64,000 nucleotides of DNA from contig CM075941.1 in the NCBI GenBank assembly GCA_038030265.1, positions 52,057,952 to 52,121,951 of the forward strand, written 5' to 3'. This document shows positions 32,340 to 42,955 of this stretch, piece after piece. The position numbers and the translations under genes were made by a program. The notes below the pieces were generated by a model, which saw only the letters and a program-made list of their open reading frames with translations, was not told where the DNA came from and ran no database searches. Every line of letters starts with the position of its first letter. The stretch's first letter is position 1. The DNA is from Corythucha ciliata. Taxonomy: Eukaryota; Arthropoda; Insecta; Hemiptera; Tingidae.

Positions 32340-33350
32340 GGGCCTGTTTCAAGCCGTACAAGGCTTTTTGAAGTTTGCAGACTTTTCCAGCTTCGTTGTA
32401 GCCCTGAGGCAGACTCATTTAGACGTCTTCTTTGATATGTCCGTACAAAAAAGCTGTGCGTACGTCGAAATTCATGCGCTTGAACTTTTTCATGGTAGAA
32501 TAAGCTACGACTGCTCTTAAGGCATCAGTGCTGACTACAGGGCTGAAAATTTCGTTATAGTCGATACCCTCGCGTTGTTGACATCCGCGTACAACCAATC
32601 GGGCCTTGTAACGACCATCGTCTTAAAAATCCATCGGCTAGTAAGAATTTTACCCGTAGTTGCAGCCGATTTGTCAACAACAGTCCAAGTCGAATTTTCT
32701 TCTAATGCAGTCATCTCTTCTCGTATAGCTTCTTTCCATTTATCTTTGTCTTCACCAGATATTGCCTCTTGGTAGGTAAGTAGACTGACGTCTGTGGAGA
32801 GATCGTAGTCTTGAAGCTTGAGAGGTATAGTTTTCTTACGATGACCACGTCCCAATGGCTCTATAGCTTCATGCTGTACATCGTCGGGTGAAATCACAAC
32901 TTCAGCAGGTTCAGCGATTGGCGTCACTGTGGGCTGGTCGTGAGGTGTGGCGAAGTTTGCATCTTCGTCAAAGGAACCCTCCTCGTTTGAGCTTCCAGCA
33001 TCAGACTCGATGGAACTTTGGGTGTCTCTAGTGATTTGTGTGCTGTCATCATCGGAAAGTTCATCGTCCTCCATAGAGATCAAATGCCGGTTAAGTGTTG
33101 ACATTCGGTCAGTCTTGTTTTTAGGATTATTCAGCGAGAAACCAGAACTTTTGTCGGCAAAGACGACGTCTCGAGAAATGATAATCTTCTGTTGTGATTC
33201 ATCCCCCAATCTATAACCGTTTGGCGCATAGCCGACAAAAAAACATTTGCTCGACCACTTTTCGAGTTTCTTAGTGTAGGTAAGCTTTTTTGCGTAAGCT
33301 ACAGAACCAAATATTTTAAGAACGGAAAGATTAGGCTTCTTTCGAACCAT
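32340..33350 (-). pseudogene. pol: Copia integrase C-terminus and start of reverse transcriptase
   Basis: Contains the usual CFFVGYAPNGYRL block, an acidic linker, and the RVT_2 start (EAISGEDKDKWKEAIREEM, WTVVD, SRWIFK). A further frameshift near 32620 moves the RT frame (YNEIFSPVV, TAFL), which then meets a stop near 32418 and ends near 32340. YVDD and RNase H are absent. Confidence 0.8.
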
Positions 33351-34366
33351 TTCTCGGCAGGAGTGGCATCTCGTAGAGCTGTGGTTGGGCTTCTATTAAG
33401 TAAATAAGTGGCGGTGTATAAAGATTCACCCCAAAATTTATTTTCAAGGCCGGAATCGAAAAGAAGTGCTCGTGTTTTTTCCATCAATGATCTGTTGAGT
33501 CGTTCCGCGGCTCCGTTTAACTGTGGCGTATGGGGAATGGAGTAATCAATTTCGATGCCTTTTTCAGCACACCAATTTCTGAAGTTAGTTGATACATACT
33601 CCCCTCCGTTGTCACAGCGCAACTTGTGGAGTTTCAGATTCCACTTATTTTCAGCCTGTGCGATGTACTCTTTCAAAGCTTTGGGTGCATCACTTTTCCT
33701 GTTCAACAAATAAACCATCGTGTAATGAGTGTAGTCATCCAAACACGTAATGAAATATTTGTTTTGGTCCCATGTCATAGTTTCGATTTGAACTAGGTCG
33801 GTGTGAACTGTTTGTAGAGGACGGGAGGCTCGTGTTCGGTCATTCTTGAATGGCTTGCGCGCTTGTTTAGCATCCTGACACACTGCGCACACATTCAAAC
33901 TGTCTTTGCCGAGAGTGAATCCTTCAGAAAGTTTTGTCAGTTGCACCATGCCCTTATGGCTCAAGTGGCCCAATTTTCTATGCCAGTCTTCAGTAGAGCC
34001 AGGCACGGTCAGGTTCGCGAAATGTTCTTTTTTGGGGGTTATTTCAACGAGGTGTAGCCCTGAATTATCTTTCTTTCCGGTCAGAACAACGTCATTATTT
34101 TTCGTCACTGTGACATAGTCACTTTCAAATTCTATTTTTCCGCCGTTTTGGGTGATAGCGCTAGCGCTCAAAAGGTTTCGGTCGAGGCCAGGTAGGTAGA
34201 GAACGTCGGATGTACACTCAGCTGCCTCCACTCGTCCTAGAGCTTCCGCTTTCATAGATTGGCCCTTTTTCGAGGTTTGCACTACTGTCTCAGCGAAGCA
34301 TGCGTCGGTCACCAAATTTTTGTCACGTGACATGTGGGAAGTAGAGCCTGAATCTAAAATCCATTT
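33299..34366 (-). pseudogene. pol: Copia protease end and integrase
   Basis: Protease active site DSGS lies at about 34345-34356. It is followed by the pre-integrase finger (WHRKLGHLS, CAVCQ) and the integrase core with D (HTDLV), D (CDNGGEY) and E (NGAAERLNRSL), then FWGESLYTATYLLNRSPT. The open frame ends in a frameshift near 33345; the continuing sequence (GSVAYAKK, FVGY) is in another frame at 32535-33350. Confidence 0.85.
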
Positions 34367-34367
34367 A

Positions 34368-34895
34368 TTGTCAGTCTTCGAGAATTATCAGCTTCACGGG
34401 CGCACAAACTGTCTTCTTTCGTCGAGGAGTAGGTCAAAAAACTGACTTTGTTACCCCGGGATTCGTAAGCTTTTTTGAAGCGACAGTACTTCTCTTCATG
34501 GTTGGTTCTCCCGCAAAATCCACAAGATGCAAACTTCTTTATCTTTTCTTGAGTTTTGCTCTCCGATTTTGATGGATTTTTGGTGGGAAAAGGGCTTGAA
34601 TTCATGAAAACCTTTTTATTTTGTGCATGCGCTTTGAACGAGATTGACGTTCTTGAGGGTGCATCGCGTTTTTCTTCCCTTATTAACCTATTTTTTAAGT
34701 TCGCGAGAGTTCTTTCCGCTGTTGGGGTGGAGTCCCACGCCGTGTTAAAATGAGGTTGAAAATGGCTAGGTAAAATTGACAGAATACGCGCGATACAGAT
34801 GTCATCACTAATCCTGGTTTCCGTGGAGTTGATTCTGTGCACGATATTTTCTAGCTTACTCAAGTTAGATTGCATGTCGGTGCTCGAATGGTACT
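34368..34895 (-). pseudogene. gag: Copia gag, C-terminal part with zinc knuckle
   Basis: Resumes after the insert with YHSSTDMQSNLSKLENIVHR and runs through a CCHC knuckle (CGFCGRTNHEEKYC) toward the protease. The frame ends at a stop at 34354; the protease motif DSGS lies in a neighbouring frame from about 34360, so one indel separates them. Confidence 0.75.
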
Positions 34896-36038
34896 CTCTC
34901 TCTCTCTCTGCGGAACTCCTTAAGATGTGGCCAGTACCTAGACCTTTTTGCAGGCCTTTACCTGGCCTGTACCCCATCTTTGGCCCGGATACCGCAACAG
35001 AGTCGGTCCCATCGCTCAGCTCAACCCGTTAGCCACGGCTGCTGGCCAGCCAGCCGCGCCCGAGAGAGACCACGCGGAGGTGGGTCTTTTGAGCTGAGGA
35101 TGCTGGCTTCCGCCATGGACCGAAACCGGACAGGGAAGAGAACCCTGCCCGGGTTGCCCGAGTAGGGAACCCTACTCAAGCATGGCCGGTCCCAGCCCAG
35201 CGGGAGAAGGCCAGGAGGCGGCCATACGCCCGCCGGTCTCGGACAAGAGCCGAGTCTTCTGGTGGGCCTCCACTCCACCATGTCGCCCGCCGCAGATCCC
35301 CGTGGAGGCTGCAGCGACGAAGCACATGGTCGGCGGTCTCCTCCTCGACACCACAAGGGCATGTTGGAGAGTCCCGCCGCCGGAAGAACCACAACATGGC
35401 GTTAAACGAGCCGTGTCCAGTCAGGATTTGCATGGCAGCGTGCTCAAGGGTGAACCACTTGGCTGCTGCCATGGCGCCAAGTCCAACGCGCTGCCAAGGC
35501 TCAACGACTAGGTCGTCAAGGAGGCGGAGGTCCCATGTGGCCCCCCACTCCTCGGCCAAGAGACCGAGGCGCTCTGCCCAATCTTCACGGCACCGTACCC
35601 AGTCCAAGTTTCCCTGAACCAGGCGGCGCCCGTGAACCCATGCGTCGAGCAGGAGGTCCGCAGGAGGCATCCCCGCCAGCACCTGAAGCGCGTCGGAACT
35701 GACAGTCCGGTACGCCATGGTCACCCTTACCAAGGCCTGCCGCTGCAAGCTGAGGACCTTCGCCCTCTGAGCTTTCGTGGGCCGGTGCCACCACCATGTT
35801 GCACCGTACAGCAGGGTGGGTACGAATACCGCCCTGAAGTAACGAGCTCGGCAGTGGAAGTTCGTGCCCCATACGTTTCCCCCCACCGACCTAAAGAGGG
35901 CAAAGGTCCTCTCTAGCTTCCCCGCAACCGCCTCTAGCTGCGGGGTCGCTGTCCTCCCCGGGTTAATCTCGACCCCTAGGTAGCGGCCCTGCCGTTCCCC
36001 CACAAGGCGTGATCCCCGATAGCGCACCACCAGGGGGC
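34896..36038 (-). mobile_element. R1-clade non-LTR retrotransposon, 5' truncated, nested in copia gag
   Basis: Flanked by an exact 15-bp duplication TGCTCGAATGGTACT (34881-34895 and 36039-36053). On the minus strand it holds the C-terminal end of ORF2 (to stop at 35176): RYLGVEI, PTLLYGA, AYRTVSSDALQVLAG and the zinc motif CPCGVEEETADHVLRRC, all typical of the R1 clade. It then has a ~280-bp 3' UTR and an (AG)n tail next to the duplication. The 5' truncation is the normal outcome of incomplete target-primed reverse transcription. Confidence 0.85.
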
Positions 36039-36402
36039 TGCTCGAATGGTACTGGAATGTAAAAAATTCCTCCAGAGAATTGCATTTGTCGCGTTCGTCA
36101 TCCTTGTCAAACAAGCCCTTTAGGTTGCTGTACATCTCTGCGGACGTTTTACAGTTCATGATGTGTATTTTGTTCCGCTTTTCGATGGTGAAAACGATGT
36201 ATTTTTGGGCTTTAGCGTCGCGTAGCTTCCACTCCTTCTGTTGCTGTTCCTGAATCTTGTCATCGTATTTGTCGGTTCCGAGTACGATTTCATCAAGGTT
36301 TGAGGCTTTCAGCAGTATAAATAAATCAAACTTCCACAGAGCGAAATTACTGGCATCTAAAAGCGTTTCACATTGGCTGAGTTCAATTTCCTTGCTTGCC
36401 AT
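36039..36402 (-). pseudogene. gag: Copia gag, N-terminal part, fused in frame to R1-clade RT
   Basis: Starts MASKEIELSQCETLLDASNF with the LW/WKF.L.. pattern of copia Gag (UBN2/DUF4219 type) and runs to TFQYHSS, where the R1-clade insert begins. The reading frame continues without a stop into the insert, giving one chimeric open frame down to 35176. The remaining Gag resumes at 34895 on the far side. Confidence 0.8.
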
Positions 36403-36490
36403 TTCACTTTGGCTGGTAGTAGAGATAGGAGTTGCGACGCACCGAGTGCCGTCTTCTTTTCTTACACTTTTTGCACTTAACTTATGAACG

Positions 36491-36506
36491 TCTGGGCACC
36501 ATAACC
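36491..36506 (-). promoter_or_regulatory. Copia primer binding site (initiator tRNA-Met type)
   Basis: GGTTATGGTGCCCAGA directly after the LTR, close to the known Drosophila copia site GGTTATGGGCCCAG, which pairs with an internal part of initiator tRNA-Met. Confidence 0.7.
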
Positions 36507-36701
36507 TGTTGAGCAGGGTTTGCAATGGAAAATAATAGAGTTCAATAAGTATAAACGACGTGTAATTATGAAAAAAAGAGGAACTAATTAATCACAAAAG
36601 GCGCGCATATCAGGAGCGTCCGATAAGAGCAGTGCTGCCACAGAGATAGAGAATCAAGACTCCATGTGGCAACCGCGGAGATTCAAAATTACCCTCCAAC
36701 A
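36507..36701 (-). repeat. Copia 5' LTR
   Basis: 195 bp; on the minus strand starts TGTTGGAGGG and ends CTGCTCAACA, with TG...CA borders and the TGTTGGA start common in copia elements. The primer site follows directly. Only one LTR is present, so no age estimate or target duplication is possible. Confidence 0.75.
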
Positions 36702-36764
36702 GTTAAAAGGTGACAAATAGAATGCTCATCCACATATCATATTATTCACGTCTCAAAACCTCTG

Positions 36765-36900
36765 TGGAGTCACATTGTGACGTCATCGCGTTGTACCGTA
36801 TTTGTCACTTTGCAAACTCTCTGTGACGTCTCATTATGGTCCAATTGCGCTGTGACTCAGTTGTGAATTTGCAACGTAACTATGACGTTGCTGTGAATTT
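36765..36900. repeat. CRE-rich repeat, third, diverged copy
   Basis: Motifs GTCACATTGTGACGTCATCG and CTCTGTGACGTCTC resemble 28730-29013 and 31650-31965. Boundaries unclear. Confidence 0.5.
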
Positions 36901-36929
36901 TGTGCTATGAGGGATGTGTGTCCAAGGTC

Positions 36930-37240
36930 ACGTCGAGGCCCCCTTTTCAGGAAGTACCTGTAAGGTGGAGGTCTTGCTGGTTGTGCAGGGTGCCTTTCGA
37001 CTCCATCTGCGGTGGTCGCGGGTCATGATGGCGCTGCGAAATCCTGGTGTCCCAAATGACATCTTCCGGGTGATCGCCTCGTACTTTGAAGTCAAGGGAG
37101 GTGCTGCGACTCCGCTATGGCAGCGTTGAAGTAACGGGCTTGCCCGTAGGAGGAGGGTTCGGCTGCCTTGTCGAACCTTCTCTTTGCTGCCCTGAGCAAT
37201 GGGGCCGACTCTGCGGAATGATCCAAAGAACGAGCTGTTC
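36930..37240 (+). pseudogene. R1-clade reverse transcriptase fragment
   Basis: On the plus strand an open stretch reads LLVVQGAFRLHLRWSRVMMALRNPGVPNDIF.VIASYFE, then after a frame break RLRYGSVEVT, then sequence that looks like a damaged CPQGSVLGP block and the following NLLF..ALSNGAD. This is the RT palm region of an R1-clade element. It is opposite in strand to the nested R1 piece and covers a different part of ORF2, so it is a separate insertion. No ends found. Confidence 0.65.
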
Positions 37241-37884
37241 AGCTACATGTAGCATGTATTCAGTTCTAAAATTGGATTCAGCACTGAAGTTTCAGTCCCT
37301 TCAGAGGTAGCGCTATTATAGTGGCGATAACTTTCTTGCCGCAGTATAACTTATAGGAAAACTGTCTCCGTGTGTGCGAGCCTGTACACTACAGAATGAA
37401 GAAAATTTAAGTTTTAGCGTAGGAACCTTCTTTCTAAAAGTTTTTTTTCCGTCACAAGTATACAGGAGCCGTTTCGTCGGCCCTTTATTTCATTAAGAGC
37501 CGAAGGGATAAGGCTCCAAGGCGACCAGTTTTTAAGAGCCCTCCCGCTTGGTCTAGGTGTCCTACTGTGAAACGCTTCCCTTTGGGGGTACTTTTCCTTC
37601 CAACACAGTTACTCTCGCTCTTACTCACTCTCTCTTTTTTATCTTACTCACTCCACTTCTTTTTGTTTTCCCTGGAAAATTTCAGCAGGAGGTTAACTAC
37701 GAGTGTAGTAGCTGTTATTTCGGAGTCACCTCCCCCGTCCTCCAACATTTCCACCCCTGAGAAAAAGACGCTTATTTTTTGCCCCCATGTAACTTTTTAA
37801 GAAACGGATCCTTCATCAAAACAAAAAATTAAAATGAGTTTCTCCTCTCCCGCCCCACCCACTGTTATTGTTCTTTGTTTACAG
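37241..37884. other. End of the first large GARNL3 intron
   Basis: T-rich and C-rich stretches, no element. Ends in TTGTTCTTTGTTTACAG, the acceptor of the exon at 37885. Confidence 0.5.
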
Positions 37885-37971
37885 TTACCGCAAATTGAAG
37901 CCTACGGGCAGGAAATCATCGGGCGAAGATTCCGCGTTGAAAATGGGGAAAACTTGGGCGGAAAGGATGAG
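37885..37971 (+). CDS. GARNL3: GARNL3 exon
   Basis: 87 bases in phase 0 at both ends, acceptor TTTACAG and donor GTAACT. It encodes 29 residues beginning LPQIEAYGQEIIGRRF and containing FRVENGENLGGKDE. GARNL3 proteins have GRFRVENG at the equivalent place right after HYGSVEL, which supports joining this exon to 12779-12848. The clean phase and high similarity downstream make this a firm exon. First of five exons packed within about 780 bp. Confidence 0.88.
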
Positions 37972-38078
37972 GTAACTTTTTTTTTTTCTTCATTTTTCAT
38001 TCCCCATCTTCGTTGCAATTAATACAATTCCTCCACCCCCCCCCCTTCTCACCCACCACTCCGTTGAAATAATAAAAG

Positions 38079-38160
38079 CTTTACGGCTCGCCGAGTACGC
38101 CCGTTCTGGAAAATCCCGAGTATCAGACGCGGTGGTACTTTAAATATTTTCTCGGAAAAC
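38079..38160 (+). CDS. GARNL3: GARNL3 exon
   Basis: 82 bases, starting in phase 0 and ending one base into a codon; donor GTGAGT. It encodes LYGSPSTPVLENPEYQTRW and YFKYFLGK. The ENPEY.TRWYFKYFLG block is a hallmark of GARNL3. The acceptor is unusual: AATAAAAG directly before the exon, with the C-rich tract 15-40 bases further upstream. Confidence 0.92.
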
Positions 38161-38249
38161 GTGAGTAAAAAAAAAAAAAAAATCTCTAAAAATTCGAAGA
38201 ATTCAATTTTTTAGTGCATTTCATTGAATTTTGTTCATTTTTTCTACAG

Positions 38250-38368
38250 TTCATCAGAATTACGTGGGCGTTGACAGTGAAAAGTTGCCTTTCTTCCTTA
38301 GCGTAGTACCCGCCGATACGACGACGCAGTCTCCCCCACAATACAGAGTTATTCTGTGGCAAAAAACC
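38250..38368 (+). CDS. GARNL3: GARNL3 exon
   Basis: 119 bases, acceptor TTTCTACAG, donor GTAAGT. With the carried base it reads (L)HQNYVGVDSEKLPFFLSVV, then PADTTTQSPPQYRVILWQKT. This aligns with the HQNYIGND..K.PFFLSV and PQYRAILWRKTG stretch of GARNL3. Ends on a codon boundary. Confidence 0.93.
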
Positions 38369-38446
38369 GTAAGTTTTCGTTAAAATGTCCCAGTATACAT
38401 TATACTTTTATTTACTAAACGATTTTTTTTATGTCTGAACGCGTAG

Positions 38447-38511
38447 GGAGCTCAAAAAATATCACTGTCGTACACGGTGAATAAACCACTGACCGTCAAA
38501 CAAATCCTAAG
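38447..38511 (+). CDS. GARNL3: GARNL3 exon
   Basis: 65 bases encoding GAQKISLSYTVNKPLTVKQI and L, ending two bases into the next codon. It aligns with GTQKICLPYS.TK.LSVKSIL of GARNL3. Splice sites are weak: acceptor GAACGCGTAG and donor GTGGAA. The phase and protein match leave little doubt that it is used. Confidence 0.9.
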
Positions 38512-38596
38512 GTGGAAAATAAACACATTTTACGGCCTTTTGTGCACTTTCACAATTTAAAATAAATTAAAACAATTCTATTTGTTTTGTTGACAG

Positions 38597-38663
38597 TAAT
38601 TTTTCCAATATGGAAAAACTGGAAAAGGGGCCAAAAGAAATATTTTCACCTGACATTCAAAAG
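38597..38663 (+). CDS. GARNL3: GARNL3 exon
   Basis: 67 bases, acceptor TTGTTGACAG, donor GTACGT. It encodes SNFSNMEKLEKGPKEIFSPD and IQK, ending in phase 0. This matches the linker just before the Rap/Ran-GAP domain. The next exon is 25,053 bp away. Confidence 0.92.
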
Positions 38664-39741
38664 GTACGTAACTATGACGTATTTTCTTTTGGAATTATGT
38701 CTCACCCCTCCCCAGTCTTCCGTTTCGAACTTGAAGAGAAAACAGTTGCATTTGGCATAACTAGAGAGGAAAGAGACGTTTGAGGAAAACTTGATTAATA
38801 TTCCTTGTGCTCAATCGAAAACTCTGGTTTTAATAATTAAGGGCTTCCCCTCGGCTTCCTCATTACTGCTTGTATTTTATTTTTACTTTAATTTGGGTTG
38901 AGAGTGCGGGGGAGAAACAAGAATGTAAAATCGAAATATTAATGCGACATATACGCTGCGTTGTGATTGAGTTTTGGCAAACGACAGGTAAAGCGGAAAA
39001 GGTGGCGCAGAGTGTCTCTGAGTTGTGTAGGCGTCCCGTCTAATTTAAACTTGTTCGGACGTTTGGGAATTCCGACGGGAGGAAAGCCTCATTTCAAAGT
39101 CCACACTGAGTGAGAATGATGGAGGGTGAATGATGGAGAGGGCGGGGGGAGGGGGCAGGGACTCGATGAGTATAAAAGGGCGTTTTCAAAGCACCAATAC
39201 GATAGGGCTGGGAAGAGGAGGGGGAAAAGTCTTTAAAATGCGTTGCGAAATAACCGTTTAAAATGGGGCGTTAAATAAACACAGCTGCAGGGCATGAGAA
39301 AAAAAATTGAACAAAAGCGCGATTAATTGAGGCTTTTCATCAGGATTGCTCAATAAATGATATTAGTTAATTACGGAGGGGCAGAGCAGTCACAAATGAG
39401 ACTACCCGTACTTGATGGCATTAAATGATTGCCTCGTGACACGCCTTCGTCTCCAGTGAAAGTTTCCAAAGAAATACAAGCAAAGGCGTATTCAGGAAGG
39501 GTCCAGAGTGGGCAACAGCAGCCCATGACGTCATGGGTGTTTGTCCTCGAAACAAGCTATAGAAACGGAAACCTTTTATTCACCCCTCCCTTCAAACTGG
39601 CTTAATAGCATAAAAACTCAACATTTTACCCTTAGAAACACCGGAAATAATGAAATTTCACCGGAACAACAGATTTTACACGGAAAAATTGGCCATTTTT
39701 CATAGATATTCTGTCAATTTTATGCCTCATTAGGCCGTCAA
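38664..39741. other. Start of the second 25-kb GARNL3 intron
   Basis: No coding sequence. Contains a G-rich patch and a TATA-like site (see 39140-39178). Ends at the TTAGGCCGTCAACACACGGA sequence that receives the hAT-like insertion. Confidence 0.5.
39140..39178 (+). promoter_or_regulatory. Possible TATA box with upstream G-rich patch
   Basis: TATAAAAG at 39171-39178, with GGGCGGGGGGAGGGGGCAGG 22-31 bases upstream. It could be an internal promoter of GARNL3 or chance. No downstream ORF or exon supports it. Confidence 0.2.
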
Positions 39742-39850
39742 CACACGGACAGGGGTGGGACAAATACTAATTTAAATGTATTTTAAATTACAAAGCCCAA
39801 AATACTTTCAAATATGTATTTTAAATACTGAAATACAAATACTTTTTGAA

Positions 39851-40292
39851 TGGGGAACTTGCACATTTTTCAAAAGTTGGTGTTGCTTAAAGAGGGCTCT
39901 TCCACAAGTCTATTGCTCACATTAAACTTTGAAATCAGTCAAGGATGCTTTTTTAGGGAATTTTTAAAAATTTTGAGTGGGGGTTCGATTACGTAAAAAC
40001 TTACTTATTGAAATGGATGATGCGGGGAAGAGGGAGTTAGACGAGTTCAATGGGGGGACATTTTTCATGTTATTTGTAAACAAACAATTTTAGAGTTCCC
40101 TCAAATGCTTCACAAGTAAGTATTTACGTCATTTCCCCTCGCACCATCCATCCTCTTCTGAAGAACTTTGAACTTTTTTAAAAATCTTAAAACGCACCAA
40201 TCGGGTTGCAACTTCCGTTGTTAACCTTCAGTTCACGGGTCAAATCACCGGTATGCTTTTCTACCCAATCTGAGATTCATGCAAGTTCCCCA
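39851..40292. mobile_element. Small TIR element (MITE), 442 bp
   Basis: Perfect 13-bp terminal inverted repeats TGGGGAACTTGCA / TGCAAGTTCCCCA. The uninterrupted version of the target, CTTTTTGAATTGTATTTTG, is present near 18505-18525, so the insertion is precise. Comparison supports either an AT dinucleotide duplication (element 39852-40291) or no duplication. Part of its interior recurs at about 59115-59238. Confidence 0.8.
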
Positions 40293-40487
40293 TTGTATTT
40301 TGAATAAAATACAAATACAATTTAAAATACTTTTCAAAAATTCGATTTCGACGGCAGATTGTGCGAAAAACACGAAAAATAAATAATTCAAAAATATCAG
40401 GTCCTTCAATAGACAAATTGACAAAATGAAGCAGCGCGAAATGGCGCACGAGGCAAGAGGGCCCCTTTTAGCGGCCTTTTAGGGGCA

Positions 40488-42404
40488 AGAGGCCCCTAAA
40501 AGTCTCTAACTATACATAAAACCTCTAATGGTAACCTTTAAGGCCTTTTCCTAATTTTAGCCATGGCCTTTTCCATATATTGTAGGCAAATTACCGCTAT
40601 TTCCACAGTCTATCCGCTAAACAGCGCTTATGCCAAGTTTAAACTGCGAATTTCTCCATTTTAGCCGCGAATGAGTGCTTTTTGTCAACTTTAACAGCAA
40701 GTTAGCGCTTTTCGCCGCAATAAATTAGCAACTGATTAGCGGGGTAATCCCCCCCCCCCCCACCAAGACATAAAGACCCCATAAAGACATAAATATGCGC
40801 TTTTCCCCAACTTTAGCAGCAAAGTAGATTTGGTATCCTGTGAATCAGCGATGTTTCTTTAACTTTCCTCGAGTTGGCGTTTTCCACAATTTTAGCTGCA
40901 AATTAGCGATTTTTTCTAGCGGTTTACTCAGTATGAGCTGAAAATTACTCAATATTAGCCGTAAAATTCTCGAAATGTTTAACAAAAATTATTGCATTTT
41001 TTGTTCACCGTAACGATACACTGAGGAATAGCGATTTCGTCTCAGTTTTAGCCGCGAATTTGCGAGTTTATCACTCATAGCCATAAATTAGCGCTTTTTC
41101 TCAATTTTAGCCTCAATGTCTCCCGAGGAAGCCGCGAATTAACGTATTTCCAATTTTTGACGCAAATTTAAATTCGTCTCAATTTTAGCCGTAAATTAGA
41201 GCTTTTTCGTAATTTTAGCACTACAGTAGCTATTTCTAGCCCGTGTGTTAGCGAATTTTGTTCATTTTAGCAACGTTTTCCGACATTTTTACTGCAAATC
41301 GGCAATTCTTCCATTTTTGACAGTGAATTAGCACTTTTTGTTTCAATTTAGGCTGAAAATTAACTTTTCTCTTTATTCTAGCCAGAATAATTACTGATTT
41401 TCTATATATTAGCCGCAAATTGGCACAGTATTAGTAATTTTTTTCAATTTTAATTATAACATGTAGAATAAGGCTTCATCTCAGCTCTAGCTGTGAATCA
41501 GTGTTTTTTCTTTTACTTATAACCATGAATTTGCCGTTTACCTCAATTTTAGCCACAAAGTTGTTGTCACAAGGCGGAATTAGAAATTCCAACACACTTT
41601 ATCCGCGATTAATTTCCTCAATTTTAGCCGTAAATTCGCGTTTTTTTCAACTTTAGCTGCTTTGAAGCGTTTCTATAATCTGTGAATTCGCGAATTACCT
41701 TAATATTTCAGCCACGAATTCGTGATTTCCTCAAATTTTAGCCGGGAATAACACTTTTCCCCAATTTGAGTTGAAAACGAGAGTTTTAATTTATTTCAAT
41801 ACTAGCTGGTTTTTTTTTTACACTTCAGTCCCACGTTGGCATTTTTCCTTTAATTTTTGCTATGGATTAGCGTTTATTGTTTAGTTTTAGCCTCGAACAG
41901 AAGCTACGCATTTGCATTTTTCTCAATTTTTCAAGGTTTAGTGACTTTGTGGGTCGCGCTCTCTTCGGTATACAAAATAACGGCCAACGAAAAATTTGGA
42001 GATCTTTTTTATAACGACAATGAAAAATTTGGAAAATACGAACTCGCGATCAAACTGACTTATGTTGTTTTTTCAACATAACATTTGTTATTTTTTAAAA
42101 TAAAAATTGAGGTTTGTTAGCTGTTGGCACGCTACAACTTTAACCAATTTTGGCCACGGGTTAGCGCTTTTAATCAATTTCAGCAGTGCAGTAGGGATTC
42201 TTTCGTTTGTTTGGCGATTTTCCTCCATTTTAGCCACGATTTGGCGTTTTCCTCATTTTCATCTGCAGTTTAGCCATTTTTTAGCAGCCAATTAGCACTT
42301 TTTTCTCAGTTTGAGTTGAAAGTTAGTGTTTTTCTTAAAGTCGGTCCGGCTAATTAATATTTTTGTCAATTCTAGCCGCGTAGTTTTTTTAGGTTTTAGC
42401 CCGC
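40488..42404 (+). repeat. ~30-bp tandem array, copy B of the 1.9-kb duplicated block
   Basis: Direct copy of 23593-25549 with many substitutions and several indels. Units read AATTTTAGCCGCGAATTTGCG and similar. Array sequence of the same kind continues to about 42680. Confidence 0.8.
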
Positions 42405-42726
42405 GTGAGCAATTTTTTTCTACGGATTAGCGCTGTTTCTCAGTTTGAGCCTCGATTCTTTCAGAAGCTGTACAGATTATCGTTTTCTCAATTTCAGCCG
42501 CGCATTATTGATTTTTCTTCATTTCAGCTGTGAAATAGCGTTTTCTGATAATTTTGCAGCGAACTAGCACATTATCTATTCTCTTTTTTTTTTATTAATA
42601 GGCGATATTTAGCCATTTGAGTTGTGAATTTGCCATTTTGGTCCAGTTTAAACTCGAATTAGCGTTGTTTTTCGCAGTAATTGCCGCGAGTTTTGTTTAC
42701 TTGTACAGCTTTGTGTACTTGTAGAC

Positions 42727-42955
42727 TAGGGCTCTGTATGATCCATTTTTGTGCCAAGTTTCCATCCGCTAGCATCATTTTTGCGGCAGTTGTGGTAACA
42801 AGGAATTCGGAACTTCTTCCTCCCACCATGACTAACCTTCCCTCACCACTTTTTCGAAAAATGAAAACGTCAATCGAAGGCTGTTATTACACCGGGTTTT
42901 TGTGCCAAATATGGTGTCACTAAGTTAGGTTATACTGGTGAATGGTGGCGTTGAA
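42727..42955 (-). repeat. Partial inverted copy of the 1.44-kb dispersed repeat
   Basis: Reverse complement of about 2325-2550 (and the matching part of 9450-9675), including the stretch GGGCTCTGTATGATCC and the end GGTGAATGGTGGCG. Confidence 0.75.

Larger units (their letters stand above)
32340..36701 (-). mobile_element. Ty1/copia retrotransposon, 3' truncated, with nested R1-clade insert
   Basis: On the minus strand: 5' LTR (36507-36701), primer site (36491-36506), gag (split by an insertion), protease, integrase and the first third of RT, ending near 32340 within CKLQKALYGLK. The rest of RT, RNase H and the 3' LTR are missing. At least three frame breaks (near 34360, 33345, 32620) and one stop (near 32418) show that it is dead. 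The R1-clade sequence at 34896-36038 entered later. Confidence 0.85.

Noticed and set aside
35182..35916. Several open frames of 70-110 codons on the plus strand
   Set aside because: They are antisense shadows of the GC-rich R1-clade ORF2 on the minus strand.
37112..37135. CTATGGCAGCGTTGAA, identical to part of the GARNL3 exon at 12826-12841
   Set aside because: Here it is part of an R1-clade RT fragment (RYGSVEV). The protein motifs happen to share YGSVE; the flanks are unrelated, and no splice sites bound it.
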